In this document: one piece after another, positions 1 to 9,045 of the stretch
Position numbering within the stretch: the first letter of the stretch is position 1
Layout of the letters: the number at the start of each line of letters is the position of its first letter
Assembly: GCA_025266875.1 (NCBI GenBank)
Contig: JALLLT010000106.1
Coordinates: 1-38,068, forward strand
Direction of reading: 5' to 3'
DNA length: 38,068 nt
DNA from: Fennellomyces sp. T-0311
Taxonomy: Eukaryota; Mucoromycota; Mucoromycetes; Mucorales; Lichtheimiaceae
The notes under the pieces: model-generated
Told to the model about the DNA's origin: nothing
The model's database searches: none
What the model saw: the letters and a program-made list of their open reading frames with translations, nothing else
Position numbers and translations under genes: made by a program

Positions 1-13
1 AAAAATAATAATC

Positions 14-2997
14 TTAAAGATAATAACGTGTATAAGGGTTGTCATCTCTCCACGTTCTTTGTCTTGTACGAGCACGACGGTATGAACCTACAGCGGTCAC
101 ATAACCTTCGATATCGTTATTATCAAAGGCATCATTGAATGCTCTGATTTGCCCAGCTGGTAACAGACTTCGATATCGATCGGCTTCCTGCTGGAGTTGT
201 CGGCGTATGTGTTGTTGTTGCTGATGAAGCTGACAAATACGGTCCTCCATCGTGCCCAATTGGTTCCATACGTCACCACTTTCCCTGGTATCTCCTACAT
301 CAGACACCTCCTGATGCTCTTCATCACTGTCTTCCAAAACAATCACCAAGGGCGCAGCTGGGACTACCTCCTCTTGGTATGTGGTAACTCTACCAGCAGG
401 ATCAGCTGGTGTAGTAGTGTCTATAGAGCGTAATTATACATTCGCATATATAAGTACAGGTATATTTCTCGTATATGCACATCCATGTACTACTACATTA
501 CCTTCGTCAACAACATCAGCACGATCTATGACTACTATATTCCCTGTAGACGTATCAGTAGGTTGATTTTCTAACTGAGGGCGTTGCGGAGGATACATGA
601 TAAGTGTGTATGGAGAAATTCCATTCTAGAAATTATGCTATCATTAGAAACTAAGGTCTGTGTATCGATCCTTTACAAGAACCTACAATGAGTTGCACAT
701 AAGGAACCACATTTTGACGGCATATGAAAAAGTCGCGTGCAGCAAAAGGAAGCGACGATCCCCTCCTATCGTTATCTCGTTTAACAAGATGCTTACAAAG
801 CATGAACTTGTTTTCGGCGAAGTACGGACAACCACATGTCCACTTTTCCAACGACGGCAGGTAGAGGCGATCTGCTTCAGGATGTTCTCCATCGACAATA
901 TGCTTTTCCTTAAGTGCCCCCCATTCGGAAACGAACTGGCCTTCCCAATCCAAAGGCTCGCGCCGATTAATGATCTTGAGCTCAAACTTAGCCATACAGA
1001 GAGGAAGCCGTTGATGGATAATTATCCAAACCAACATATCAAGCCTGGGATGGGGATAATTCAGAAGAAAATCCCGTTTCAGAACCTTCCATTGGGCCTC
1101 AATCATCATGGTTGTTTTAGCCCTTGGGATGCCTGGACGGGTGCTTCTAGCCCATTTCTGCCACATATCTTTTGTATACCATCTATAGAACATGTACGCC
1201 CACACATCGGGAAGGTGGTTATTCTTGCAGTATTCATACATCTCCTTTGCGGCAAGCTGGTGTATTTCCTCAGGTGATAGATATCCAACTAAAAAACAAC
1301 ATTAACTGGCTATGCATACAAATATATAAGTATAACATACGACCAGGAAGTGGGATGTCCGGATGCATATTATAATGCATACGCATCAGGTCTGCGATTT
1401 GATCACGAAGGAATTTCTGAGGGCAAAGGTATCCATCGCGATCATCATCCGGAAGAAAGCGTCCCGACACAAATGGGAATTCCTCGCGCACCAAACGGGG
1501 ATCATACTGTGGATCTTGGACCTTGGGCTGTTTCAAACGCAAGTCAATGTAATGCAGAACATGCCATAGGCATAGACGCACTACACTACGACCAAATACA
1601 TCTTCAATTGCTCTAAGCTGTCCAGCATCTTTGTCGGTGAACATGTACAATGGCGCGAAGCCTTCACGAGCCAGATTGCGAAGGAAATACTTTATGTATT
1701 CCATTCTGGAAGACATCCGCCTGTTCTGTCGCACATTTCGCTTGTCCACACCTAAAAGCAAATATGCAATAGGAAATCCACAGCCATTAATACTGGCGAC
1801 AATACCAAACAGCTCAAAGCCGAGCCGGTTTGTTTTGTAGGTGGAATCGATGTGAAACTCTTGCGTCAAGGCATGAGCACATGCAATATCGAACAGCTCA
1901 GTCACAAAGCCGACTCCAGTGTACCCATCGGTAAAATTGGTTCTGTGAAATATCTGTTTTATTTATTTATTGTAAATATAAATGTATATGAATCGCATCC
2001 GCCGCAAATGTCGCATAGTGATCACTGCATGAAGAGCTAGGGTTATGCACATACGGTTTTATGACACATACCTTTCTGATACTGAGCGAAGACGCACGTT
2101 CGATATGCATGACGGCTGAGGCGATCTGGTTCTCGTAGAGTCTATACCGAGCATGGGTGGTTCGTGCCCATGTCGCATACACCTATTTCACTGTCATCGT
2201 ACCAATGCCACAATCAAAATAATCAATTATACCTGTGCTTGAGTCACAGTGCCTCTTTCTCGTGGAAACTGTTCGACCATACGACGATATAACGTCGCAG
2301 CAGTTGCCTCAAAAGCATTTTGCTCAACGAACTCCCGGACAGCAAGAGGCATTGGGACGCGAGTGCTCGGTGGCTTCGGGGGATGGCCAATTGAGTGATC
2401 GATTTTTAAATGGATAAATCCGTTACGTCGATCAATAAACCCGGATATCCCCCCTTCACAAGCGTAAGTCGGCATCCGAGAATGGAGCCGAACACGGTCT
2501 TCACCTGGCGCTTGCTGCTGAACACCAACATCCTGACAGCAGACGCATTCAAAAGAAACCGAGTGCTTCAGCTCTGGATCCGTCAGTGTCTTGAAATAGT
2601 ACTCGTAACCGTCGCATCCTTCAATTCGAGACTTCAAGTAGTAGACGAGTGCGCGGTCATCGGTAAACTGGCTTAATTGCGCATCAAGTACCACATCACC
2701 TTCGAAGGAATAGCAAATGTCGGCAACTTCACCTAAATATCTATTAAAATCATGCTCTAACACATTGTATTACGATGTACCACTGTCACCAGCAGCTGCG
2801 ACTACTGCTGCACGCGAAGGAATCGACTCGAGAACTTCACCGAAAGAGAAGTTTCTGACATAAATAGGGCGTCCTACATTGCTTTGTCTGGAGCGACACG
2901 TAATACACGTCTTTAAAAGTCGTGTTCTGCCTGTAAAATCAGGAATCGAGCGATATTTTCTGCATCCTGAGCAGTATTGTACGTTGATTTCTTTCAT
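14..2997 (-). CDS. Mutator-like (MULE) transposase, seven exons, SWIM finger and Q-rich coiled-coil tail
   Basis: Inferred exons (minus): 2781-2997, 2233-2732, 2072-2182, 1341-1953, 687-1288, 502-625, 14-420; phases agree and give about 857 residues. Start is the first ATG before a Cys finger (YCSGC, later CITC). A second Cys/His region (CVCC near 2550) may bind DNA. The MULE RNase H-like core is in exon 4: first Asp in HIDSTYKTN (about residue 312), second in FTDKDAG (about 383), then a CLWHVLHY motif; the third acidic residue is probably in MMIEAQW of exon 5. The SWIM finger is CGCPYF then CKH. The last two exons encode an acidic, Gln-rich probable coiled coil. Introns are 48, 50, 118, 52, 61 and 81 nt. 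The 48-nt one (donor GTACAT) removes an in-frame TAA at 2770-2772; if it is not spliced, the gene is a pseudogene. Cut-and-paste transposase by family. Confidence 0.75.
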
Positions 2998-3122
2998 GGG
3001 ACAAAGGTACACTAGTAAAAGTGGCTTGCAAAAACAAATGTCATATTTTTTACCTTCGGAATTTGAAATTGTGGTCACGTGATTACGTGAATTTTTGGAA
3101 ACTTGTTTGGTTTGTATTGAAT

Positions 3123-3272
3123 ATGGAAGAAGATGAAGGCACAGGACGCATTTCTGTAATGGGTTCAGGACACCAGCGCGGTGCTGGAGACACTGCGTCG
3201 CTGCGTCAGCAAGGTGTCACAGTACGCGATAGATTAAGAGATGAATTGTATGAAGCCAGTCGTAGATTGTAG
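3123..3272 (+). CDS. small hypothetical protein, 49 aa
   Basis: An ATG at 3123 opens a 49-codon frame rich in charged residues, ending DRLRDELYEASRRL, which would form an amphipathic helix. It starts about 125 bp from the divergent MULE gene, so the two could share a promoter. The TAG is followed within a few bases by AATAAAA-type signals and then by the convergent gene ending at 3324. I do not recognise a family. Short length and lack of homology leave real doubt; it could be a last exon or chance. Confidence 0.3.
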   Translation: MEEDEGTGRISVMGSGHQRGAGDTASLRQQGVTVRDRLRDELYEASRRL

Positions 3273-3323
3273 TAAAATAAAACAAACATTATAAAAAGTT
3301 AAGTAGAAGTTAAACAAAGTCAT

Positions 3324-3878
3324 TTATTGATCATCATGATTATCAGCTTGCTCTGCTTTAATACCGCTTGTGCTTCCATTGTTTGAGCCACCACTGTTGC
3401 CAGGGCAACCAAAAAGTTCTCTCAGTGTCTGAAGGTACTCCGAATGGCGTCGGTTTTCCGCTGCCTCAAAATCTCGTGCACGACGATCCTCAGCCTCCTC
3501 AAACCGACGGAAAGACTCGCCAATACTGGCTATCAAGCGATCCATCTGCTGGTTAGCATTTTCGAGGACCTGCTCTTGGAACGCGGTGGTTCGGCGTCTT
3601 TGTGCTGGCCGCTCATTAACTCCATCCTCGTCGTTGCGTTGTCTGTTTCGAACAAGGCCACTGATGGAGTCCATGGTGGCCGGTGGAACAATTGTTGGAT
3701 CGCTGCCGACAATGCTATCCATGGCATCATAATATTTGTGGTATCCAAGGTACTAGCTAGTCGGCACTACCGGGTAAATGTATGACAGTACCTGAATAAT
3801 ACATTGACAGCCTTCCGGCTTGACTAGATCTTCCAAGAAGTCTAGAAACATTGCCGTGTCGGCTATATGATATGGCAT
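3324..3878 (-). CDS. Myb/SANT-like DNA-binding protein, probably 5' truncated
   Basis: Two exons (3792-3878 and 3324-3752) joined by a candidate 39-nt intron give about 171 residues. The splice restores a natural reading, CIIQ followed by YLGYHKYYDAMDS, resembling the end of Myb/SANT-like domains found with fungal transposon proteins. The remainder is a charged helix (RRFEEAEDRRARDFEAAENR), probably coiled coil, and a Gly/Asn/Ser tail. The stop overlaps a minus-strand AATAAA. The ATG used (GRMPYH context) is inside an open frame that continues upstream, so a first exon may be missing, perhaps displaced by the retroelement promoter at 3923. The intron is shorter than the others in the window, which lowers confidence. 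Family assignment is by pattern only. Confidence 0.45.
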
Positions 3879-3922
3879 CCTCCCGACCACGGCTATTTGA
3901 TTATGAGTTTTATCTCGAGCAA

Positions 3923-3930
3923 TATAAATA
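3923..3930 (+). promoter_or_regulatory. TATA box of chromovirus element 1
   Basis: TATAAATA lies 107 bp before the Gag-Pol ATG and is followed by a pyrimidine-rich leader. No LTR copy, primer-binding site or repeat of the downstream flank is visible around it, so the 5' LTR is either diverged or lost. Confidence 0.5.
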
Positions 3931-4036
3931 GAGAGAACCATTAACATAATAAAGGCATATTCGATTCTCACAGAACTTACTGTTTTTCTCGATCCATTCT
4001 CTCTCACCACATTTTTTTCTGTGAATAACCGTTACT

Positions 4037-7000
4037 ATGTCTCCCAAGAACACTCCTACTACCACTCCTGTTGCCTCTGGTAAGGCCGATAAGGGCAAGG
4101 CTGTCGTCCCTCCCGTTTCGCAGCAACAAGCTGAAGCTGCCGCCGCTGCCGTTCCAATGAACGACATGAAACAGCTGTCGTTGGATGGTGATGCCGAAGG
4201 CCAATCTAGGGCTATGGATGTCGATGAAGAGGGTTTGTCTGGTTTGTCTGGTTCGTCCGGTTTGTCTGTCTCGTTTGGTGGATCTCAAGTTGGAGCCATC
4301 CACTCCATCCATGCCAACCCCGTCCAAGCGGCGCTTGCTGCCCGCCAAACCCACCTGGACCGCATCGCCAATTTGGACTTGGCGTATTCGCAGGCCGCCG
4401 TCGCCGATCCTGACTCGACCGAAAGCAATGAGCTGTTGGCCCGCCTCACCAAAACCCAGGCAGCTTATGAGCTCGCCCGTGCGTCGTGGCACCACTCCCA
4501 CCCGTCTCGCTTGGAGTTTTTCTCCGAGGAAGAGCTTGTCGTGGCCCGCCAGCGGGAATTGGAAACCAAGGTCCGTGCCCCCATTGTTCCCAAGGAGTTG
4601 CCTGCGCTCCAGTTGCCCGGTACCTCCAAGTGGCACCCCCGCAAGGTCGTGCACGATTCTGCCGCTGCTTTCCTCCGTGCCTTCGAAAAGGAACTTGGCG
4701 CGTACAACCTTGATCCGACCACTGAGTGGCAGCGACTGTTGCCCATGTGCTTGAGCGACTCTCAAAATCTCAAGCTGAAGAAGCAAGTCGCTCAGTGGAA
4801 GGCCGCCAACAAGCACTCCGCGGTGGAGTACAAGACCGTTGCTCGCCTTATTGTGGCGAAGTATGACACCCAGCTTGCCCGTTACAAGGAGATGCAGAAG
4901 GTCGTTCACATGCGGCAGGGCAACTCAGAGCCCCTGGACACTTATATCGCCAAATTCCAGGATCGTTGTCTCCACGCCGGCGTGCGTGACGGGATCATGT
5001 TGGTCATCATTTTCTTGACCTCCCTGAACCCCCGTTACCACGAACAAGCCCTGCGAACGGTGGTCCAGCACCACGGCAACACCATGCCGGAACAGGTGGA
5101 TGAAGTCTGCGAGTTGGTCACAGCGATGGAATTGTCGGAAGGCGCCAAACGCCGCGACCGCCATCCAGACCGCCACAATGACCGCCACGACCACCACCAA
5201 GACCGCCACCAAGACCGCCACCAAGACCGCCACCAAGACCGCCACCAAGACCGCCACCAAGACCGCCACCAAGACCGCCACCAAGACCGCTCCGCCAAAA
5301 GGCATAAGGCCAGCAATGGCCATGCCTACCAAGACCGCCATACGCCCTCGCCCAAGCCACCTGTGCCTTGCCGCCATTGCAGTAAGCCATGGAAGCATGG
5401 CCACCGGTGCGAGGAGTATAAGGCAAGCATGGCCAAAGGCCAAGTTGCAACCCCACAACGTCCTGTCTTCCGCACCCGCGCCGCTGTGGCTTCTTCGTCC
5501 CGTGCTCTGCCGCCGCCCGAAAGTGACGATGACTACGAGTCCGACGACGATGTCGTCATGGACAAATTGCCTTGTAAGTTGCAAGAAAAAATACTGGATG
5601 AAATGGATGAAATACTCACTCCAATCACGATAGAAAAGAGGAAACGCCTCGCTCTCGTTGACACCGGCGCCAATATTTCGGCGATTTCCAGTTCATTTGT
5701 GAAAAAGCTACAAATAAAAATACATTTTAGAACTGGAATTATTACTCTTGCTTCACAAGGAATCATCGCCAATAGAATTGGGGTAACCGATGATCTTACC
5801 TTTATTTACAATGGTAAAACATACAAACATAGCTTCGAAGTAATGGACTTACCTAAGCATTATACTGTCAGTATTGGAATGAATCTATTGTTCAAAATTG
5901 GCATTGGACTTACGGGTTTAGCTACCTCTTGGGTACCTTTGTTACCACTACAAGAAGAAGTAGTAAATGATGAGGCTTTTCAAGCAAATGACTCACCTGC
6001 CGCTAGTCCAGAAATTATGGCTGCCTTTATGGAATCACTCAATCCATATTTGAAGGCAAATGCTGATATCCCAGTTACTTCATTCTGTACCATTCCTGAA
6101 TTGGAAATTCACTTGCCCACGCCACCTGATGTTGTGTGCTACAAAAAGCAATATGATCTACCAATCAAAATGCGCCCGATAGCAGAAGAACAAATTCAAC
6201 AGTGGTACAAAGATGGTGTAATTGAACCGTTACCTGCGAACAGTGATCAGCGCTGGAACTCGCCACTTATCAGTGTTCCGAAAAAGGACTCCATGGGTAA
6301 CCTGACGAGCTTACGTTTTGTACTTGACGTTAGAGAAGTCAATAGAAATCTTCCGGATCTGCGGTATCCTCTTCCTCTGGTGAGTACGATATATGATCGT
6401 ATTGCAGGAAGCAAAGTGATCTCCGTCTGTGATCTGCGTCAAGCATTCACTCGCTGTAAAGTTGCTGAAGCTGATCGTCATAAACTGTCATTCACCTCAC
6501 CCATGACCGGCGAAAGATGGTGCTATGTACAAGGATGCTATGGTATAAAGACGCTTCCGAGTCTATACCAACGAACAGTGGCCATTGCGTTGAAAGGTTT
6601 TGAAAGCTACGCTTGTCACTTCATCGACGATCTTGTCATCTTCAGTAAAGACATGGAGGAACACAAACTGCACTGCCAACAAGTTGTCCAACGCTTGACA
6701 GAAAGTGGTTTAATCTTAAATCAAGAGAAATCACACTGGGCACAAACTTGCGTCTATCTTCTAGGCTTCCGTTGCACTGGTTCTAGCATTTCCCTAGATC
6801 CCCGAAAAGTAACCAACCTACTAGACATGGAGCCACCGAAGAACGGTAAAGGCGTCATGAGATTCCTAGGCGTTTGTAATTATTTGAGAGATCATATCCC
6901 AAACATGAGTAGACTTACCGCACCTCTTGATGAGCTACGATCCGCTGGCTCCTTGGAAAAGCTTTGGTTACCTAAGCACCAGAAAGCCTTTGACGATCTC

Positions 7001-8749
7001 AAATACGCTATTGCTCACGCACCTGCATTACACCCAGTGGATTACACTAAGGAGTTGTATATGGCAGTTGATGCCTCCAAAGACGGTATTGGTGCTGCTC
7101 TGTATCAAAAGGACGAAAATGACAAAAAGAGCATTATTGGGTTCATGGCACGTTCCCTGACCAAGTCAGAAAAGAATTACAGTGTCACCCGCCGCGAGTT
7201 GACCTCACTTGTTTTTGGACTAAAGAAATTCCATAAGTTCATCTGGGGCTGCTCCAACCTGAAAGTCCAATGCGATCACAAAGCTCTCTCCTATATTCAT
7301 ACACAAAAGGATGTTAATGCACTTATGGCAAATTATTGGGACACCCTTATGACCTATGACTTTGAAGTCATCTACTTGCCTGGTATCCAGAATGTCCTGG
7401 CCGATAATCTGTCGCGCCTCTTCAATGAAGATCGGACGCTGGAAGGGGGTGAAGCTCAGCCATACACATTCCTTAACAAAAGAAAAACACCGCGTAAGGA
7501 ATTAGCTCACCGCGCAGTGAAAATCCAGAACGAAACGATGGAACCCCCAGAAGAGGAAAGAAAAGACATCCTCGAAAAAGCTCACCTATTTGGCCACTTT
7601 GGCGCTGAAGCCATCGTAAAGGCAATCCATAGCAATGGACTACATTGGACATCGATAAAGGATGACGCTGTAGAAGTCGTAAAATCCTGCAAAGAATGTC
7701 AGAAATTCAATATTGCGAAGAAAGGGTATCACCCGCTTAAAGCAGTCAGAGCTTATTTACCTGGAGACCATTGGTCAATCGACCTCGCTGGACCGCTGAC
7801 TACATCAAGCAGTGGAAACAATTATCTGTTAGTCATGATCGATATATGCACACGATTCGTAGTACTAAGACCTATACCGGACAAACAGTCGCACACAATT
7901 GTGAATGAACTCGTCCAAGTATTTATGACCTTCGGATTGCCCACCATACTTACCTCGGATAATGGCACCGAATTCGTCAACGACCTCATGAAACGATTCG
8001 CAAGAGCCAGCAATATTGAGCATAGGCTCGTGAGTCCATACCACCCCAGAGCAAATGGTGCTGCTGAAAGAACCGTACAAACATCAATGCGCGCAATCAA
8101 GAAACGTGTAAAAGGTGTCCACAAAAATTGGGATCTATTCGTACCGAGTGTTCAGTTGTCGATAAACGCGAAAATATCAAAACGCACTGACACCGCGCCC
8201 TTCTCGCTGATGTTCGCCAGGAAGATAAATAACTTTGAGGACTACCGAGATGCCGAAGTACTACCGCCAATGAGCAGAAAAGACTTGTTGGAAAGGATCG
8301 AGCATATGTCCGAAGTCGTTTACCCCGCGATTGCTGAACGAGTCGAAGCGTTAACGAACAAGCAAAGAGGAAAGTTTGACAAAAAACACCTGCTTGTTGA
8401 ATTCCCCGTGGATAGTCACGTCATGAAACGCGTAAGGGATAAAAAGGGTAAACTCTTCCCTGATTATGAAGGACCCTACACCGTGGTTCATAAGACCAAA
8501 GGTGGTTCATACGTATTAAAAGATGAACAAGGAGAAATCCTCCCCATCAATATACCACCATCGCACCTTAAGCTCATCTCACAGGATGAAATTATTCCTG
8601 CAGATCAAATCTACGAAGTCGAAAACATCGTGAAGCATAAAATAGACCGAAACGGTCAGTATCTGTATAAAGTCCGATGGAGAGGCTATAAACCTGAGTG
8701 TGATGTAGAAGGATCAATTGGTAACAATAAAGAGTCGCTGAGACCATAA
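4037..8749 (+). CDS. Ty3 chromovirus Gag-Pol, element 1 (single ORF)
   Basis: Uninterrupted 1570-residue polyprotein. Order: Gag capsid-like region (1-380), His-rich QDRH repeat (about 388-418), zinc knuckle C-X2-C-X7-H-X-C at C445-C458, aspartic protease LVDTGA (D542), reverse transcriptase with FIDD (D864/D865), RNase H (AVDASKDG), integrase HHCC finger (HLFGHFG then CKECQ), integrase D1249, D1308, E1344 with 35 residues between the last two, and a start of a chromodomain (YKVRWRGYK) from about 1520. All catalytic residues seen are present. The chromodomain stops after the first strand and lacks the usual aromatic Trp segment, so the 3' end is probably truncated where element 2 abuts. No 3' polypurine tract or LTR was found. 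Gag is GC-rich while pol is AT-rich, with the change near 5570. Confidence 0.9.
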   Translation: MSPKNTPTTTPVASGKADKGKAVVPPVSQQQAEAAAAAVPMNDMKQLSLDGDAEGQSRAMDVDEEGLSGLSGSSGLSVSFGGSQVGAIHSIHANPVQAALAARQTHLDRIANLDLAYSQAAVADPDSTESNELLARLTKTQAAYELARASWHHSHPSRLEFFSEEELVVARQRELETKVRAPIVPKELPALQLPGTSKWHPRKVVHDSAAAFLRAFEKELGAYNLDPTTEWQRLLPMCLSDSQNLKLKKQVAQWKAANKHSAVEYKTVARLIVAKYDTQLARYKEMQKVVHMRQGNSEPLDTYIAKFQDRCLHAGVRDGIMLVIIFLTSLNPRYHEQALRTVVQHHGNTMPEQVDEVCELVTAMELSEGAKRRDRHPDRHNDRHDHHQDRHQDRHQDRHQDRHQDRHQDRHQDRHQDRSAKRHKASNGHAYQDRHTPSPKPPVPCRHCSKPWKHGHRCEEYKASMAKGQVATPQRPVFRTRAAVASSSRALPPPESDDDYESDDDVVMDKLPCKLQEKILDEMDEILTPITIEKRKRLALVDTGANISAISSSFVKKLQIKIHFRTGIITLASQGIIANRIGVTDDLTFIYNGKTYKHSFEVMDLPKHYTVSIGMNLLFKIGIGLTGLATSWVPLLPLQEEVVNDEAFQANDSPAASPEIMAAFMESLNPYLKANADIPVTSFCTIPELEIHLPTPPDVVCYKKQYDLPIKMRPIAEEQIQQWYKDGVIEPLPANSDQRWNSPLISVPKKDSMGNLTSLRFVLDVREVNRNLPDLRYPLPLVSTIYDRIAGSKVISVCDLRQAFTRCKVAEADRHKLSFTSPMTGERWCYVQGCYGIKTLPSLYQRTVAIALKGFESYACHFIDDLVIFSKDMEEHKLHCQQVVQRLTESGLILNQEKSHWAQTCVYLLGFRCTGSSISLDPRKVTNLLDMEPPKNGKGVMRFLGVCNYLRDHIPNMSRLTAPLDELRSAGSLEKLWLPKHQKAFDDLKYAIAHAPALHPVDYTKELYMAVDASKDGIGAALYQKDENDKKSIIGFMARSLTKSEKNYSVTRRELTSLVFGLKKFHKFIWGCSNLKVQCDHKALSYIHTQKDVNALMANYWDTLMTYDFEVIYLPGIQNVLADNLSRLFNEDRTLEGGEAQPYTFLNKRKTPRKELAHRAVKIQNETMEPPEEERKDILEKAHLFGHFGAEAIVKAIHSNGLHWTSIKDDAVEVVKSCKECQKFNIAKKGYHPLKAVRAYLPGDHWSIDLAGPLTTSSSGNNYLLVMIDICTRFVVLRPIPDKQSHTIVNELVQVFMTFGLPTILTSDNGTEFVNDLMKRFARASNIEHRLVSPYHPRANGAAERTVQTSMRAIKKRVKGVHKNWDLFVPSVQLSINAKISKRTDTAPFSLMFARKINNFEDYRDAEVLPPMSRKDLLERIEHMSEVVYPAIAERVEALTNKQRGKFDKKHLLVEFPVDSHVMKRVRDKKGKLFPDYEGPYTVVHKTKGGSYVLKDEQGEILPINIPPSHLKLISQDEIIPADQIYEVENIVKHKIDRNGQYLYKVRWRGYKPECDVEGSIGNNKESLRP
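5197..5292 (+). repeat. 12-bp in-frame minisatellite in Gag
   Basis: Eight near-perfect 12-bp units of CAAGACCGCCAC type encode QDRH repeats just before the zinc knuckle. Related degenerate DRH units precede it (from 5155). The unit length keeps frame, so copy number can vary without breaking the polyprotein. Element 2 has no such array at the same place. Confidence 0.95.
5574..5633 (+). other. candidate 60-nt intron at the gag-pol junction of element 1
   Basis: GTAAGT at 5574 is a consensus donor, CTCAC near 5615 fits a branch point, and the segment ends ATAG at 5633. Retained, it is coding and in frame. Removed, the codon joins as T+AA, giving TAA directly after Leu-Pro, so the product would be Gag with the zinc knuckle but no protease. 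Function is inferred from sequence only. Confidence 0.5.
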
Positions 8750-9004
8750 AATAAATCTCTGTTCTGATTGTGTTTTCATATGCTAAACTAGTGCCTTATT
8801 TATACTGTTGACTACGGCACATCTTTGACTGTCCTTCTAGCATCTTCTAGTTATTGAAGGTACATTTGTCATCTAGTGATGTTTCACTGAGTGTCGCTCT
8901 TCACTCTGATTGTTTCACTTTCATATTTTATCCGATTCTTCTTTTATCCGAACTTATGTTTATCCGAATTCATCTTTATGCGAATTATCATGTCAGCCAC
9001 GACA
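8750..9004 (-). mobile_element. 3' LTR of chromovirus element 2 (outer end not defined)
   Basis: On the minus strand a purine tract is followed at 9004 by TGTCGTGGC, the expected LTR start. The LTR has several imperfect copies of a TTATCCGAA-type motif (8925-8985 on +). It runs into the 3' end of element 1; the far boundary could lie inside the last codons of element 1. No matching second LTR is present in the window. Confidence 0.6.
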
Positions 9005-9016
9005 TTTCCCCCCTCC
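9005..9016 (-). other. polypurine tract of element 2
   Basis: Minus-strand GGAGGGGGGAAA directly abuts the LTR start TGTCG and lies about 30 bp after the chromodomain ORF stop, the usual plus-strand priming position in Ty3 elements. Confidence 0.75.
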
Positions 9017-9045
9017 AGGCTGTATGCTGGATGTGAAGTGGATGC

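Noticed and set aside
660..1277. 205-codon plus-strand ORF
   Set aside because: Antisense shadow of the MULE exon that holds the SWIM finger; the minus strand has clear family motifs.
2770..2772. TAA taken as proof that MULE 1 is a pseudogene
   Set aside because: A 48-nt GT-AG segment in the right phase removes it, and all other exons are intact; kept as a question instead.
4925..5584. Antisense Val/Ala-, Trp/Arg- and Gly-rich repeat ORFs opposite Gag
   Set aside because: They only mirror the 12-bp QDRH minisatellite in other frames.
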